A DNA stretch of 64,000 nt from Dysgonomonas gadei ATCC BAA-286 (GCF_000213555.1 NZ_GL891987.1:1-64000), one strand, 5' to 3'; counted from the first letter of the stretch, positions 34,045 through 42,654 are shown. The notes: generated by a model not told the origin, from the letters alone. Numbers and translations are program-made.

Positions 34045-34448
34045 TGGAAAAAATTAAATGCATCACGTTCGACCCGGAAGCTCAGGATGCTCTTCCGGAA
34101 GAAGTAAAAGCCAGAATGAAGGCCGACCGGGAAAAGGCTATGGCCGAGAGGGATAAAAACCGTATTGAAATCGGTAAATATACTATTACATATAACCGCA
34201 AAAACATACCAAAGTTTGTACAACGATTGACGGACAGGGCCATGTCTATGATCGCCGGAGGCGACAGCCTGGAAGAAGTGGATCTGGCACTACGTTCCCA
34301 TCTGAAGGAAATAGAATACCATGGCAGTATCTATATCAGCTACATGGGAATATGCGAATGGAACGACAGGGAGTCCCTGTATATCCGGAACAGCTCGGGT
34401 GATTATACACTAGTGTCGATAAGACCGATAAAGGAAGACCAGGAATGA
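34044..34448 (+). CDS. Early protein, unknown function
   Basis: 134 aa; a charged N-terminal helical half (PEEVKARMKADREKAMAERDK) and a beta-rich second half (YHGSIYISYMGICEWNDRES). Followed by palindrome copy 6. Not recognised. Confidence 0.5.
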   Translation: MEKIKCITFDPEAQDALPEEVKARMKADREKAMAERDKNRIEIGKYTITYNRKNIPKFVQRLTDRAMSMIAGGDSLEEVDLALRSHLKEIEYHGSIYISYMGICEWNDRESLYIRNSSGDYTLVSIRPIKEDQE

Positions 34449-34491
34449 TAAATAACCAAACCGCAGATTTGCGGTGTGAATATGAAAAGGT

Positions 34492-35058
34492 ATGAAAGGC
34501 AAAAAATTATATACTGGAGATGTACCTTGCCCTGGATGTGGAAGATCAACAAAGGAGTGCCGGAGACATTATAGGGAATCCATTTGTTTCGATTGTGAAA
34601 ACGACCTTAGGAAGTATGCTGAAATAAAACGCCGGACAAAAGAACAAAAAGACACCTATGCTGAATTCTCAGTCAAAAACAGCGAATTCGTATATCTTAG
34701 CCTTGATCCCGATTATGCAAATTTAATCAGTGCATTAAGATTCTTATTTGAACTTCTTGATACACCTGGTCCGGAAATCGTTAATAGTAATCCAATGGTT
34801 AAAGTAGAGCATGGAAAATACTGGAATGCCTCATTTGCCATAATGAGAAGGGTTAATGGCTATGGAGGCTCAACGCAGCATCCCTTTGTTATCCGCGAAG
34901 ATATTGCCCTGGCATTAGACGCCCTATTGACATGTATAGAAGAATATTCAAAAAAAACATATCAAGCCGGCAAAAAAGATGGAGCTAACCTTCTAAAAAG
35001 ATTAGGTACTCAGGAGATTACAACGTTTGAGTTTTTGGAAGAAATAAAAAAAAGGTAA
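34492..35058 (+). CDS. Zinc-finger-containing early protein
   Basis: 188 aa. An N-terminal treble of Cys pairs (CPGCGRSTKEC, then CFDC) forms a zinc finger at about 13-37. The middle has YLSLDPDYANLISALRFLFE and the end a helical tail. Start at 34492, 17 bp after palindrome copy 6. Possible regulator or nucleic-acid binder. Confidence 0.58.
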   Translation: MKGKKLYTGDVPCPGCGRSTKECRRHYRESICFDCENDLRKYAEIKRRTKEQKDTYAEFSVKNSEFVYLSLDPDYANLISALRFLFELLDTPGPEIVNSNPMVKVEHGKYWNASFAIMRRVNGYGGSTQHPFVIREDIALALDALLTCIEEYSKKTYQAGKKDGANLLKRLGTQEITTFEFLEEIKKR

Positions 35059-35094
35059 AAGGTATTATTATCAAATTTAAATAAACCAAAGAAT

Positions 35095-35271
35095 ATGGAA
35101 AAAATAACTACCTACGGACCATTCGACCTGACACACGGCAAATGCAAATGCTGCGGGGAGACCTCCTTCGAGATCGTGATCGGGGAGGATATGTGTGCTG
35201 ACTGCGTACAGATGATCGAATTCGAGGAAATGTGTATGAAAATGATGGAAGGAGGAAAATATGAAATATGA
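35095..35271 (+). CDS. Small zinc-knuckle protein
   Basis: 58 aa, MEKITTYGPFDLTHGKCKCC onward. A CKCCG pair near 17-21 and a CADC pair near 34-37 form a four-Cys zinc site. The C-terminus is methionine-rich (MCMKMMEGGKYEI). It overlaps the start of the next gene by 11 bp. Confidence 0.6.
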   Translation: MEKITTYGPFDLTHGKCKCCGETSFEIVIGEDMCADCVQMIEFEEMCMKMMEGGKYEI

Positions 35272-35629
35272 AAAGCCTAAATACCTGGCAGGCAATACAA
35301 ACACCACACCGCAAAATTGCGGAATGAGTACAAATACACTAAAATCCAACCAACCGACGCCTGTAACATTTACCAAGGTAACGCCCAGACAAGAGAAGTC
35401 CTGTGTCTATAATCCAAAGCGCCGGACACAGGAAGAGATCGAGAGCGATATCGCTGCAGTAGAAGCCCGGATAGCCAAGGGCATAGACATCGGTCCGGAA
35501 TGGAACCAGTTAATAAACCGGTACAACAGCCTGCAGGTAGAATATGATAGAGTATCGGCGGCCAACAATGAGGACTCGGACAGAAAGAAGTATTTGAAAA
35601 AGCAACGGGAAAGGACCAGGTTAAGGTAA
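35261..35629 (+). CDS. Early protein with helical C-terminus
   Basis: 122 aa from the ATG at 35261, or about 101 aa if translation starts at 35324, directly after palindrome copy 7. In the longer form the palindrome is translated as TPQNCGM. The rest has a short Pro/Thr-rich linker and a charged coiled coil (RRTQEEIESDIAAVEARIAKG). Not recognised. Confidence 0.5.
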   Translation: MKYEKPKYLAGNTNTTPQNCGMSTNTLKSNQPTPVTFTKVTPRQEKSCVYNPKRRTQEEIESDIAAVEARIAKGIDIGPEWNQLINRYNSLQVEYDRVSAANNEDSDRKKYLKKQRERTRLR

Positions 35630-35940
35630 TGCTGAAAAATGGAATTATTATGGAAAAAACAGGTGTTGAATTAATTGCGGAAGAGAGGGAACGGCAAATC
35701 GAGATCGAAGGATGGACGGCAGAGCATGATGCAGAATATGTTTGTGGAGAGTTAACAGACGCAGCCGTATGTTATGCCATACGTGGATATTGGAGAACCA
35801 GGTATGATAGCTTTTTTAAAATTGTATGGCCTTGGGATCCTAAATGGTGGAAACCTTCGCAAGACGATAGAATAAGAGAACTCGCAAAGGCAGGAGCACT
35901 AATTGCTGCTGAAATTGACAGATTGCAAAATAGTATATAA
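35629..35940 (+). CDS. Conserved phage protein, MazG-like pattern
   Basis: 103 aa (or 96 aa from the ATG at 35650). ELIAEERERQIEIEGWTAEH, then GELTDAAVCYAIRGYW, is a pattern seen in many phage genomes; the RQ..EGW...HD...GEL..AA spacing recalls small all-alpha NTP-pyrophosphatase-like proteins, but catalytic acidic sets are not clear. TAATG coupling to the previous gene. Confidence 0.55.
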   Translation: MLKNGIIMEKTGVELIAEERERQIEIEGWTAEHDAEYVCGELTDAAVCYAIRGYWRTRYDSFFKIVWPWDPKWWKPSQDDRIRELAKAGALIAAEIDRLQNSI

Positions 35941-35991
35941 TCACCAAAATAATATACCATGAGTACAAACCACACACCGCAAAATTGCGGA

Positions 35992-36192
35992 ATGGATATG
36001 GAGAAGGAGCCTGAAGCCGGAATATGCAAAGTTTGCGGCTGTATCGATGATCACGCCTGCTATGATCCGGACTACGGTCCATGCTGGTGGACGGATGAAA
36101 CATATACTCTTTGCTCACATTGTGCCGGCCCAGAAGATCCCGACAGTCTGGCAGCATTACGATTAATAGAAAAAGAAGAAGATGTCTGGTAA
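35992..36192 (+). CDS. Small Cys-rich early protein
   Basis: 66 aa from the ATG at 35992, which is the base after palindrome copy 8 (a start at 35959 would put the palindrome inside the gene, TPQNCGM). KVCGCIDDHACYDP and LCSHCAGP give at least five Cys; a zinc-binding knuckle is likely. Family not recognised. Confidence 0.5.
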   Translation: MDMEKEPEAGICKVCGCIDDHACYDPDYGPCWWTDETYTLCSHCAGPEDPDSLAALRLIEKEEDVW

Positions 36193-36205
36193 ACTTTATT
36201 AAAAT

Positions 36206-36901
36206 ATGAAGAAATTTAATACAGAAATAACAATTGATGCCACGGCTGCCGAACTGCAGCAGATTGGCATCACCATACCTGATTATTGCGGACAGGCCAT
36301 GCGCGCCTGGGACTTTAATACGATGACTCCTAACGGGCCATGCGCCAAGGTATATCCGTATTATAGTGAAAATGATTACTTCGAAATCCCTATGCGCTAT
36401 GTCCGGTTTGTCGACCTTACTATCGAAGAAGCGAGCTTTATTTATCCGGATGCCGTGGAAGCAAATATAACGATGATCTCCGGCCTGAGTGTTGAGAACC
36501 ATATCCACCGCCTGGAGCGAACACACCTTCTATCAGGCCATTCAAAAACAGTTTGCCACGAAGTATTCGGCTTTCAGCTCCGGGCGATCCTGTCACAACA
36601 GGCGCACCGGTACCGGCTGATTGAAAACTTTGTCCAGGAACTTCAGGCTATGAATCTTCAACCTGTATGTGAAAACGAAGGCATCAGGCTGGAATACATT
36701 TTTAACGACAGTCTTCAGCCATGGGCCAGCAAACTACTGAATACATACATCGGATTTTGGCGGAGCATAGCGATCAAGGTGGACCATGACCGGCAGACCC
36801 GTATTGCCCGGTATTATATCAAGTATCAGCTGATCACCGGCAAGGACCTGACGGATGACGAGCTAATAAGGGCGGTGGAGTATGTGCAAAAGAGGATATA
36901 A
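36206..36901 (+). CDS. Early protein, unknown function
   Basis: 231 aa, the largest gene in the distal early operon. Contains EVFGFQLRAILSQQAHRYRL near 115-135 and a long helical C-terminus. The HRYRL patch superficially recalls thymidylate-synthase-type arginine patches, but no ThyA/ThyX signature is present. Ends just before palindrome copy 9. Confidence 0.5.
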   Translation: MKKFNTEITIDATAAELQQIGITIPDYCGQAMRAWDFNTMTPNGPCAKVYPYYSENDYFEIPMRYVRFVDLTIEEASFIYPDAVEANITMISGLSVENHIHRLERTHLLSGHSKTVCHEVFGFQLRAILSQQAHRYRLIENFVQELQAMNLQPVCENEGIRLEYIFNDSLQPWASKLLNTYIGFWRSIAIKVDHDRQTRIARYYIKYQLITGKDLTDDELIRAVEYVQKRI

Positions 36902-36924
36902 GGGGCAAACCGAAAATTTGCGGA

Positions 36925-37113
36925 ATGAGGAATAGCGAGTATTTGGATAATAAACAACCAGAAGACGATTTAATATCGGAACTGATGATAGATGATGACG
37001 GTAGGCCATACAGAATTGTAGATGGTAAAAAAATCTTTCAGATAGAGGAAAACACACAGCACGATATTGATTTAAATTTAATCCTAAACAGATATAGGAT
37101 TACAGGAAGATAA
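36925..37113 (+). CDS. Small acidic early protein
   Basis: 62 aa. The ATG at 36925 is part of palindrome copy 9 (GCGGAATG). Sequence MRNSEYLDNKQPEDDLISEL is strongly acidic. Last gene of the early operon, ahead of a terminator. Confidence 0.5.
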   Translation: MRNSEYLDNKQPEDDLISELMIDDDGRPYRIVDGKKIFQIEENTQHDIDLNLILNRYRITGR

Positions 37114-37137
37114 TAAGTTTTCTCAAGCAATTATGAT

Positions 37138-37167
37138 CTCCCGACTTAACCAGTCGGGAGTTTTTTT
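37138..37167 (+). terminator. Rho-independent terminator of the early operon
   Basis: CTCCCGACT...AGTCGGGAG hairpin followed by seven T residues, 25 bp after the last early gene. It closes the operon begun at 27652. Confidence 0.85.
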
Positions 37168-37424
37168 ATAGTACAATCAAAAATTTATATCATATGAACT
37201 TCGTTCATAAAAAACGATGTTTTATGAACGAAGTTTAAACCATAAAAAAGACATATCTGAATAATCTCTGCGCGATGTTTTCCGACGGGGATGAATGAAG
37301 TTTGAACGAAGTTTTTTAATAAAGCTGAACGAAGTTTGAGCGATATTTTGTATAAAAAACATCACTCAAAAAGAACGAAGTAAGGATAAGTCAATAATTT
37401 TTTAAAATTGATAATATAATATAT

Positions 37425-37432
37425 TATATTTG
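37425..37432 (+). promoter_or_regulatory. Promoter -7 box of the 37457 gene
   Basis: TATATTTG, an exact TAnnTTTG box, 24 bp before the ATG at 37457. The -33 partner is less clear (a TTG at 37408-37410 is only 14 bp away). Confidence 0.5.
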
Positions 37433-37456
37433 CAGAAATAAAAAATATATCTAAAT

Positions 37457-37672
37457 ATGAAAGTATTTGTTTTCATACAGCAACGTCCATTAAAGGTTAG
37501 CACATACACATCTCTTACCGCGCTCTATGAAGCTAACAAATCAATTCTCAGCATCTCAAAATCCACACTGGACAAATGGCAATTCGATTCTTATAACTAT
37601 GTCAGTAGCCGCTACATAATTGCAAAAACAGAATCACAATCAACCGGGAGTGTACGTAATATCCGGACTTAA
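37457..37672 (+). CDS. Small protein inside the repeat array
   Basis: 71 aa. MKVFVFIQQRPLKVSTYTSL, then a helical ALYEANKSILSISKSTLDKW and a tail rich in Ser/Thr/Tyr. STLDKWQFDSYNYVSSRY could be a recognition helix, so a recombination directionality or array-binding protein is possible, but I have no family match. It has its own promoter and GAACGAAGTT repeats on both sides. Confidence 0.55.
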   Translation: MKVFVFIQQRPLKVSTYTSLTALYEANKSILSISKSTLDKWQFDSYNYVSSRYIIAKTESQSTGSVRNIRT

Positions 37673-38535
37673 ATAAAATACTTCGCTTTTTTTGAACGAA
37701 GCCAGCAGTAATAATCACATCAGGTATTTATCCAACCGAGCAAAGCAAAATTAAAGGGCTATTTCCGCTCTTTTACACATCATCCGAACAACTCTACCGA
37801 ACCTGACATGTAAATCAACAGAGCAAGCCGGAAACGGGCAAAAACGCAACACTTATACAAAGTCATTATCCCACTAAATATTTCTTTCAAAAATAATCTA
37901 AAAAATAATACCCCCCATCTCTCCTCTTTCGACTTGAAAAGGAGGATAGAGGAGGTATGTCTTAGTCTTATTCTATATAATAATGTGTAAAAACCATAAC
38001 CTAAACCTTGTGTACAACCAAAAGGTCATCCCCAATATAAATTATAACATCGATTATTTTGAACGAAGTTTAAAAAAGCAATTTATCTTGAAAATACCAG
38101 CTATTTTCCAGCGTATTATAATGCTTGAAAACTTACAGTTTTAAGTAAAGTGAACGAAGTTGTACGGGTAAATTATAACTTTAATCAAGGGATGCCGAGT
38201 TAACCAGCCGACATAGTTAGGCTAGGGTATACTTGGTATTATTTAAAACCATATTTGACAATATAATAGCATATATTATCAAAAATAATTATTATAAATA
38301 ATACTGATGATTCTGAGAATTATCTTCAAAGTTAAACTTCGTTTTTTTTGAACGAAGTTACTGAACGAAGTTTTAAAGTCTACACATCGATTTCACAATC
38401 AACGCAATTAACACGTAATCAGTATTATTACGAAATTTATTAATTCACCATTATTTTATAATGACGGAAGTTGTTGAATGAAGTTGAACGAAGTTTTTCA
38501 ACCGAATTAGGTGACGTCTGAACGAAGTTTAATTA

Positions 38536-39813
38536 TCAATCAAAAAACTCCCAGTTGAACTGTGCCAGTACTTTTACATTAGCATTCCATATCACTGACC
38601 AATCACGGTCGATGTATATATCTGTTACCTTCATATCTTTATCCGGTGCATGGTTCAATCCCTCATGTACTGTATATTTATCGATGCCTACAGCTGATGA
38701 ACGAGCAATGGTCGCCCAGGAATGCCGGGCCGCATAAAACTCCAGATCATCGACACCGATCTGTTTGCCTATTCTTTTCAGGCCTCTATTGATTGCTGCA
38801 TTGAAAATCATATGATTTGTGTAATGTCTGTAGAAGCGGAATAGTTTTTTATCATCGTTATATTTATTGATCAACTTTGTAATACAATCCTCGATTCTCA
38901 CCCGCATCTCTGCCCCGTCATCGCGACGCCCCTCTGTTTTCTCTCGGTTATAAGTTATTATATTTTTTTTAGGTAATCCGCAATAAAACATATCAGCGCT
39001 ATTCATTCCTATCAAGGCAAAAGAAAGTAAAAAGCAATCCTTTGCCAGATTGAATCGGTTTGTCCTACCGCCTATTATTTCCTTTTCATATGGAAGATCT
39101 ATTATCTGCTGTATCAATGTAACCGGTAAGGCCCGCTTACGTGTTTTCGGTTGTGATTTTAACTTATAATTTTTGAAAGGTGAAAATGGAATATTTATTA
39201 AGCCTCGATCTTCGTCATTATATTCTTCCTTTGCTTTATTATGTATCGCACGCACACAAGCTAGGTATTTAGATACAGCCCGGCCTCCTTTAGCCTCCAG
39301 ATCCTTCTTGGTTTTCTTCCTATTATTTCCGCGCTGCGAAGGTTCTGTAGCAATAAACTGTTCGAATTCCCGAAGGAAGTTTGTATTTATTTCGGATATA
39401 TCCAGACTGTCTCGTTTTATAAACCTTAATAGAGCAGATAACATATTCAGGTAAGTATCACCTGTACCCTTTTTCATTTTTGCTGCTTTTTCTTTTGTAT
39501 ACTGTATAAAGTCCAGATAAAACTTATCGCCACCCTGAAGATGTTTTTTTATTTTAGCGACTAGTTCATCTATAGGTATGTCGAACAATTCAAACCCCAG
39601 ATTATTACAAGCTTCACGACACTTCTTTATGAGGTCATCACATTTTTCTACTATATTTACATTTTTAATTTTTAAACTCCGGGTGAGATCGTCATCAGTT
39701 ATATACAGATTCGTAGATATCCGACGTACCTCGCGGTTATGGGTAACACGTATTCTTATATTGTATGTTCCGTCTGCTCGTTTATTTTGAACTTCTGCTT
39801 TAAATGTAGCCAT
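38536..39813 (-). CDS. int: Tyrosine recombinase / phage integrase
   Basis: 425 aa from the ATG at 39813 (a GTG at 39819 extends it by two codons). N-terminal arm-type binding region (TFKAEVQNKRADGTYNIRIRVTHN), SAM-like core-binding domain (about 96-190) and catalytic domain. Catalytic residues: Arg363 in YAARHSWAT, His388 in GLNHAP, nucleophile Tyr400 in TDIYID. The first Arg of the usual set is absent: the segment reads ALIGMNSADM where TGLR-S-EL is common, as in some Bacteroidetes integrases such as IntDOT. The His of the HxxR box is Tyr. It reads away from the tRNA gene 150 bp to its right. Confidence 0.88.
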   Translation of the reverse strand: MATFKAEVQNKRADGTYNIRIRVTHNREVRRISTNLYITDDDLTRSLKIKNVNIVEKCDDLIKKCREACNNLGFELFDIPIDELVAKIKKHLQGGDKFYLDFIQYTKEKAAKMKKGTGDTYLNMLSALLRFIKRDSLDISEINTNFLREFEQFIATEPSQRGNNRKKTKKDLEAKGGRAVSKYLACVRAIHNKAKEEYNDEDRGLINIPFSPFKNYKLKSQPKTRKRALPVTLIQQIIDLPYEKEIIGGRTNRFNLAKDCFLLSFALIGMNSADMFYCGLPKKNIITYNREKTEGRRDDGAEMRVRIEDCITKLINKYNDDKKLFRFYRHYTNHMIFNAAINRGLKRIGKQIGVDDLEFYAARHSWATIARSSAVGIDKYTVHEGLNHAPDKDMKVTDIYIDRDWSVIWNANVKVLAQFNWEFFD

Positions 39814-39923
39814 AATCACGTAAATTATATGTCAACAATTGCAAACAAATGTAGTTAAAAGTAGATACAAGTAAGCCAATTTTATGATTATAATTTTTTA
39901 TATGAGAACTCGTAAAATAACAA

Positions 39924-39952
39924 AACGCCTAAAAACTAATGTCTTAGACGTT
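39924..39952 (-). terminator. Terminator downstream of tRNA-Phe
   Basis: On the minus strand AACGTCTAA...TTAGGCGTT stem (one G-T mismatch) followed by TTGTTATTTT, 11 bp after the tRNA 3' end. After integration it must come from the phage side of the junction, replacing the native host terminator. Confidence 0.6.
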
Positions 39953-39962
39953 CTTTTAAAAG

Positions 39963-40035
39963 TGGTGCCACCAGGAATCGAACCGGGGACACAAGGATTT
40001 TCAGTCCTTTGCTCTACCAACTGAGCTATGGCACC
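39963..40035 (-). tRNA. tRNA-Phe (anticodon GAA)
   Basis: 73 nt cloverleaf on the minus strand: acceptor GGTGCCA/TGGCACC, D-arm AGCTCAGTTGGTAGAGC, anticodon loop CTGAAAA, and TPsiC arm CCCGGTTCGATTCCTGG with discriminator A. The 3' CCA is not encoded after the discriminator. Its 3' end faces the integrase and is the inferred attachment site, re-formed after integration. Confidence 0.95.
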
Positions 40036-40313
40036 AATGTTTGTAGTTTTGTAGTCTTGCGTTTGCGTGTGCAAAGATAGGATATATTTTACATTTACCA
40101 AAAATATCGTATAAAATATTTCAATATAAAGAATCAGAACAAACAAAGCAGAACATAACAATTTTATTATAAGATCTTTATGTAAAGACAATTAGTTCAT
40201 ATCATGTTATCCTCTCCCCGATTTATTGTTTCCTTAACTAATATTATCCCTCAATTTCTTAAGAAAAAGTAACAAAAGTAACAGTTTCTACTATACTCAT
40301 GGAAGTATTATTT

Positions 40314-41345
40314 CTACTTCCCTATCGAGTCCCAACCTTGAGCCTTTAGTTCAATTTCGGTTCCGTCACGGGTTTCCATTACAAGGCCTAAACCCTTTTT
40401 TGTTATATGTCCGATGATATGGACACCTTTTATCTTCGATACCTTATCATGCAAATACAAAGGTACCGTAAAGAGTAATTCATAATCCTCCCCCCCATTC
40501 AGAGCCACTGTCGTTACATTCATATTAAATTGCTCCGCCATCATGGCCGTTTGATAATCTATCGGAACACGTTCTTCATAAATATGGCACCCAACCTTAC
40601 TTTGTTTACATATATGCTTCAGTTCGGAAGACAAGCCATCCGATATATCAATCATCGATGTCGGCACGATACCTTCTTCTGCCAGAAACTTTACAATATC
40701 TTTACGGGCTTCCGGTTTCAACTGGCGCTCGAGTAAATACTCTTTCCCTGTAAAATCAGGCTGAAAGTCTTTTTCTCCACCACCATACACAGCCTTTTCC
40801 CGCTCTAATAACTGAAGCCCCATAAAAGCAGCGCCTAAATCACCGGAAACACAGATCAAATCTGTCTCTTTCGCACCATTGCGATAGGATATTCTACTCT
40901 CTTCCCCTTCACCAATGCAAGTAATACTGATCGCCAGACCGGTAAGTGATGCGGATGTATCCCCTCCTACTAAGTCTACGCCATACTCTTCACAAGCTAA
41001 ACTAAGTCCTTCGTAGAATGTTTCCATATCTTCTACCGAAAAACGTTTTGATAAACCTAACGAAACTGTCATCTGTTTTGGCTGACCGTTCATAGCATAA
41101 ATATCAGAAAAATTGACAACAGCCGACTTGTATCCAAGATGTTTCAATGGCACATACATCAGGTCGAAATGAATACCTTCAAGTAAGAGATCAGTAGTTA
41201 CCAATGTCTTTTTATTGCCATAAGACAAAACTGCGGCGTCATCCCCTACCCCTTTCTCAGAACTGGTATTCTTAAGTTCAATATTTTTTGTCAGGTGATC
41301 GATAAGACCGAATTCACCCAAGCTTGCTATTTCTGTTCGTTTCAT
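40314..41345 (-). CDS. thiL: Thiamine-monophosphate kinase
   Basis: 343 aa. ThiL phosphorylates thiamine monophosphate to the active cofactor. Visible are GVGDDAAVLSYGNKKTLVTTDLLLEGIHF near residues 33-60 (metal/ATP-binding Asp residues), VVNFSDIYAMNGQP, GGDTSAS and ISDGLSSELKH. Full length for the family. First host gene right of the tRNA; intergenic DNA on both sides holds GTAACAAAAGTAAC repeats. The 278-bp gap 40036-40313 has no gene. Confidence 0.93.
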   Translation of the reverse strand: MKRTEIASLGEFGLIDHLTKNIELKNTSSEKGVGDDAAVLSYGNKKTLVTTDLLLEGIHFDLMYVPLKHLGYKSAVVNFSDIYAMNGQPKQMTVSLGLSKRFSVEDMETFYEGLSLACEEYGVDLVGGDTSASLTGLAISITCIGEGEESRISYRNGAKETDLICVSGDLGAAFMGLQLLEREKAVYGGGEKDFQPDFTGKEYLLERQLKPEARKDIVKFLAEEGIVPTSMIDISDGLSSELKHICKQSKVGCHIYEERVPIDYQTAMMAEQFNMNVTTVALNGGEDYELLFTVPLYLHDKVSKIKGVHIIGHITKKGLGLVMETRDGTEIELKAQGWDSIGK

Positions 41346-41753
41346 TCCTTCAGATTTTGAATAATATACAAAGGTAGATATATAAAAGGTAACAAAGGTA
41401 ACAACATTTTCGTTTTTTATATTCTGTTACTTTTGAGTCTTCAATCTATTATCTGAAAGACAAGATATCTTCATATATCCAATGCTCAGATCCACCTCAG
41501 ATATTTCTAAAAAAGTAACAAAAGTAACACTTTTTACATGTTTGCTTCATTGCAATTTTTTATAACTCCTGACATTAACCTTTAAAATTAAAAAAGTAAT
41601 TAATCAGACATTATATTATATAGATAAAATATCTTACTCATTATCAATATTTTTTTGAATTATATATAAAAAAATAATAGCATTATAAGCAAATGATATT
41701 GTTTATAATACTATCTTTGTATAAAATATACAGTAACCGAAGAATGCCTTAAG
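41346..41753. repeat. Intergenic region with GTAAC-type repeats
   Basis: Two copies of a motif close to AAAAGTAACAAAAGTAACA (41383-41404 and 41509-41535). Further copies are at 40264-40284, 46116-46141 and 46219-46242. The 46-kb copies form an inverted repeat GTTAC-N4-GTAAC between A- and T-runs. TATCTTTG at about 41710 is a possible -7 box for the lipoprotein downstream. No gene here. Confidence 0.6.
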
Positions 41754-42545
41754 ATGCCTAAAAGTCTGTCTCTATTTATTATTTTTACCTGCTTACTTGC
41801 AGGATTTTCGTCATGCAGCGATAACGAAAACACCGAAGAACTTAAAGTTAGCCTGACCTCAGCCAAACTGAAGCTCGCCGAAAACCAGGTTATTGAAATT
41901 ATCAGTGGGAATGGTGAATACACGATTGTATCTGATAATAAAGATATTGTTGATGCTACAATCGAAACTAGCACTATATACTTATCTCCTAAAAAACTAG
42001 GTTCTGCAAAACTAACCTTAAAAGATAAGCTCAATAAGGAAATAGTAATTGATATCACAGTCATAGACCGTTATCTTATCCTTTCCACAAATATGCGGGA
42101 AGCTATTGTTGTCGCTAACAGTGACAGAAAAGAAGAGATAGCAGACGATATATTGAAAAATGCTTTTCTGCCTAAAGCTTATGCATACAAATTGATTGCT
42201 AATGAGAAGAAGGTGTTTTCCGTCCATCAAAATAGCAGCACTTCAACTGTAGCAAAAGGTACCTATTCGTTCAATACCGATGATGGCATCTATTATATGA
42301 AACTCTATTATGATAATAATGAGTTTATATATGAGATATCTTCTGAGGGCGACGCAGCAATGTTCTATCAATATTTCAATAGAGGAATAGGATACAACAA
42401 AACATCTGTTCCTGTGCAAAGACACATAAAACTGACTGAAGACCTGACTCAAAAATATAAAGAAAAATACCCTGATGCCGGAATAGAGTCTGCTAAAATA
42501 GAAATAATAACAACAATACACGAAAGGATATCTGCACTGGAGTAA
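41754..42545 (+). CDS. Ig-like lipoprotein, unknown function
   Basis: 263 aa. SPII signal ending AGFSSC (Cys about 21). Residues about 30-105 look like a bacterial Ig-like (BIG_2) domain (LKLAENQVIEIISGNGEYTIV, ending KLNKEIVIDITVID). The C-terminal half is mixed and unrecognised. Probably surface or periplasmic. Confidence 0.7.
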   Translation: MPKSLSLFIIFTCLLAGFSSCSDNENTEELKVSLTSAKLKLAENQVIEIISGNGEYTIVSDNKDIVDATIETSTIYLSPKKLGSAKLTLKDKLNKEIVIDITVIDRYLILSTNMREAIVVANSDRKEEIADDILKNAFLPKAYAYKLIANEKKVFSVHQNSSTSTVAKGTYSFNTDDGIYYMKLYYDNNEFIYEISSEGDAAMFYQYFNRGIGYNKTSVPVQRHIKLTEDLTQKYKEKYPDAGIESAKIEIITTIHERISALE

Positions 42546-42574
42546 TAACTTCATTTTTTCCACATACTTCTTCA

Positions 42575-42611
42575 AGGGTTGTCATAGTTTTTATGGCAGC
42601 CCTCTTTTTTG
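42575..42611 (+). terminator. Rho-independent terminator
   Basis: AGGGTTGTCAT...ATGGCAGCCCT stem (with G-U pairs) and a CTTTTTT tail, 30 bp after the lipoprotein stop. Confidence 0.75.
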
Positions 42612-42654
42612 ATAAAAAACATCTATATTTACCATCGCAAAATAGTATTCACAC

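Larger units (their letters stand above)
29853..36923. repeat. Nine copies of an early-operon palindrome near CCGCAAATTTGCGG
   Basis: Copies at 29853-29866, 30368-30381, 30830-30843, 31122-31135, 31724-31737, 34461-34474, 35309-35322, 35977-35990 and 36910-36923. Each is a 14-bp palindrome or near-palindrome followed by A/T-G-TGA or AATG, often then ACAAAAA. They sit just before, at or inside the 5' ends of early genes; in three (35309, 35977, 36910) the GCGGAATG of the repeat supplies a possible start codon. All lie within the early operon; none was noticed among the late genes or host genes of the window. Confidence 0.85.
37197..38529. repeat. Array of GAACGAAGTT repeats beside the integrase
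   Basis: Ten exact copies: 37197 (minus), 37226, 37304, 37327, 38061, 38152, 38350, 38363, 38486 and 38520. Near copies occur at 37293 (GAATGAAGTT), 37373, 37694, 38335 (minus), 38463 and 38476. Nearly all face the same way, with irregular spacing and clustering at both ends of a region that also contains one small gene (37457-37672). The 863 bp from 37673 to 38535 holds no other gene that I can support. Copies lie up to 7 bp from the integrase stop. Confidence 0.85.
956..39962. mobile_element. Prophage integrated at tRNA-Phe (left attachment site not found in window)
   Basis: The span contains terminase, portal, tape measure, lysis cassette, spike, repressor/Cro, an early operon and, at the right end, a tyrosine integrase 150 bp from the 3' end of tRNA-Phe. 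The right limit is the tRNA 3' end near 39963. No copy of the tRNA 3' end (for example GGTTCGATTCCTGG in either orientation) is visible at the left, so the left junction is probably beyond the window or was altered by the IS110 insertion. The start given is simply the first late promoter. Inserted AT-rich cargo lies at 4.6-7.6, 19.3-20.0 and 25.8-26.8 kb. Confidence 0.85.

Noticed and set aside
35959..35991. ATG at 35959 as start of the Cys-rich early protein
   Set aside because: Not excluded, but it would place the palindrome inside the coding region. The ATG right after the palindrome matches the pattern of the other copies.
36206..36901. Thymidylate synthase (ThyX) homologue
   Set aside because: Only a short HRYRL patch is suggestive. 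The RHR-type flavin/dUMP motif and overall layout are missing.
37197..38529. CRISPR array
   Set aside because: The repeats are only about 10 bp, spacing is irregular, some copies are inverted or touching, and there are no cas genes in the window.
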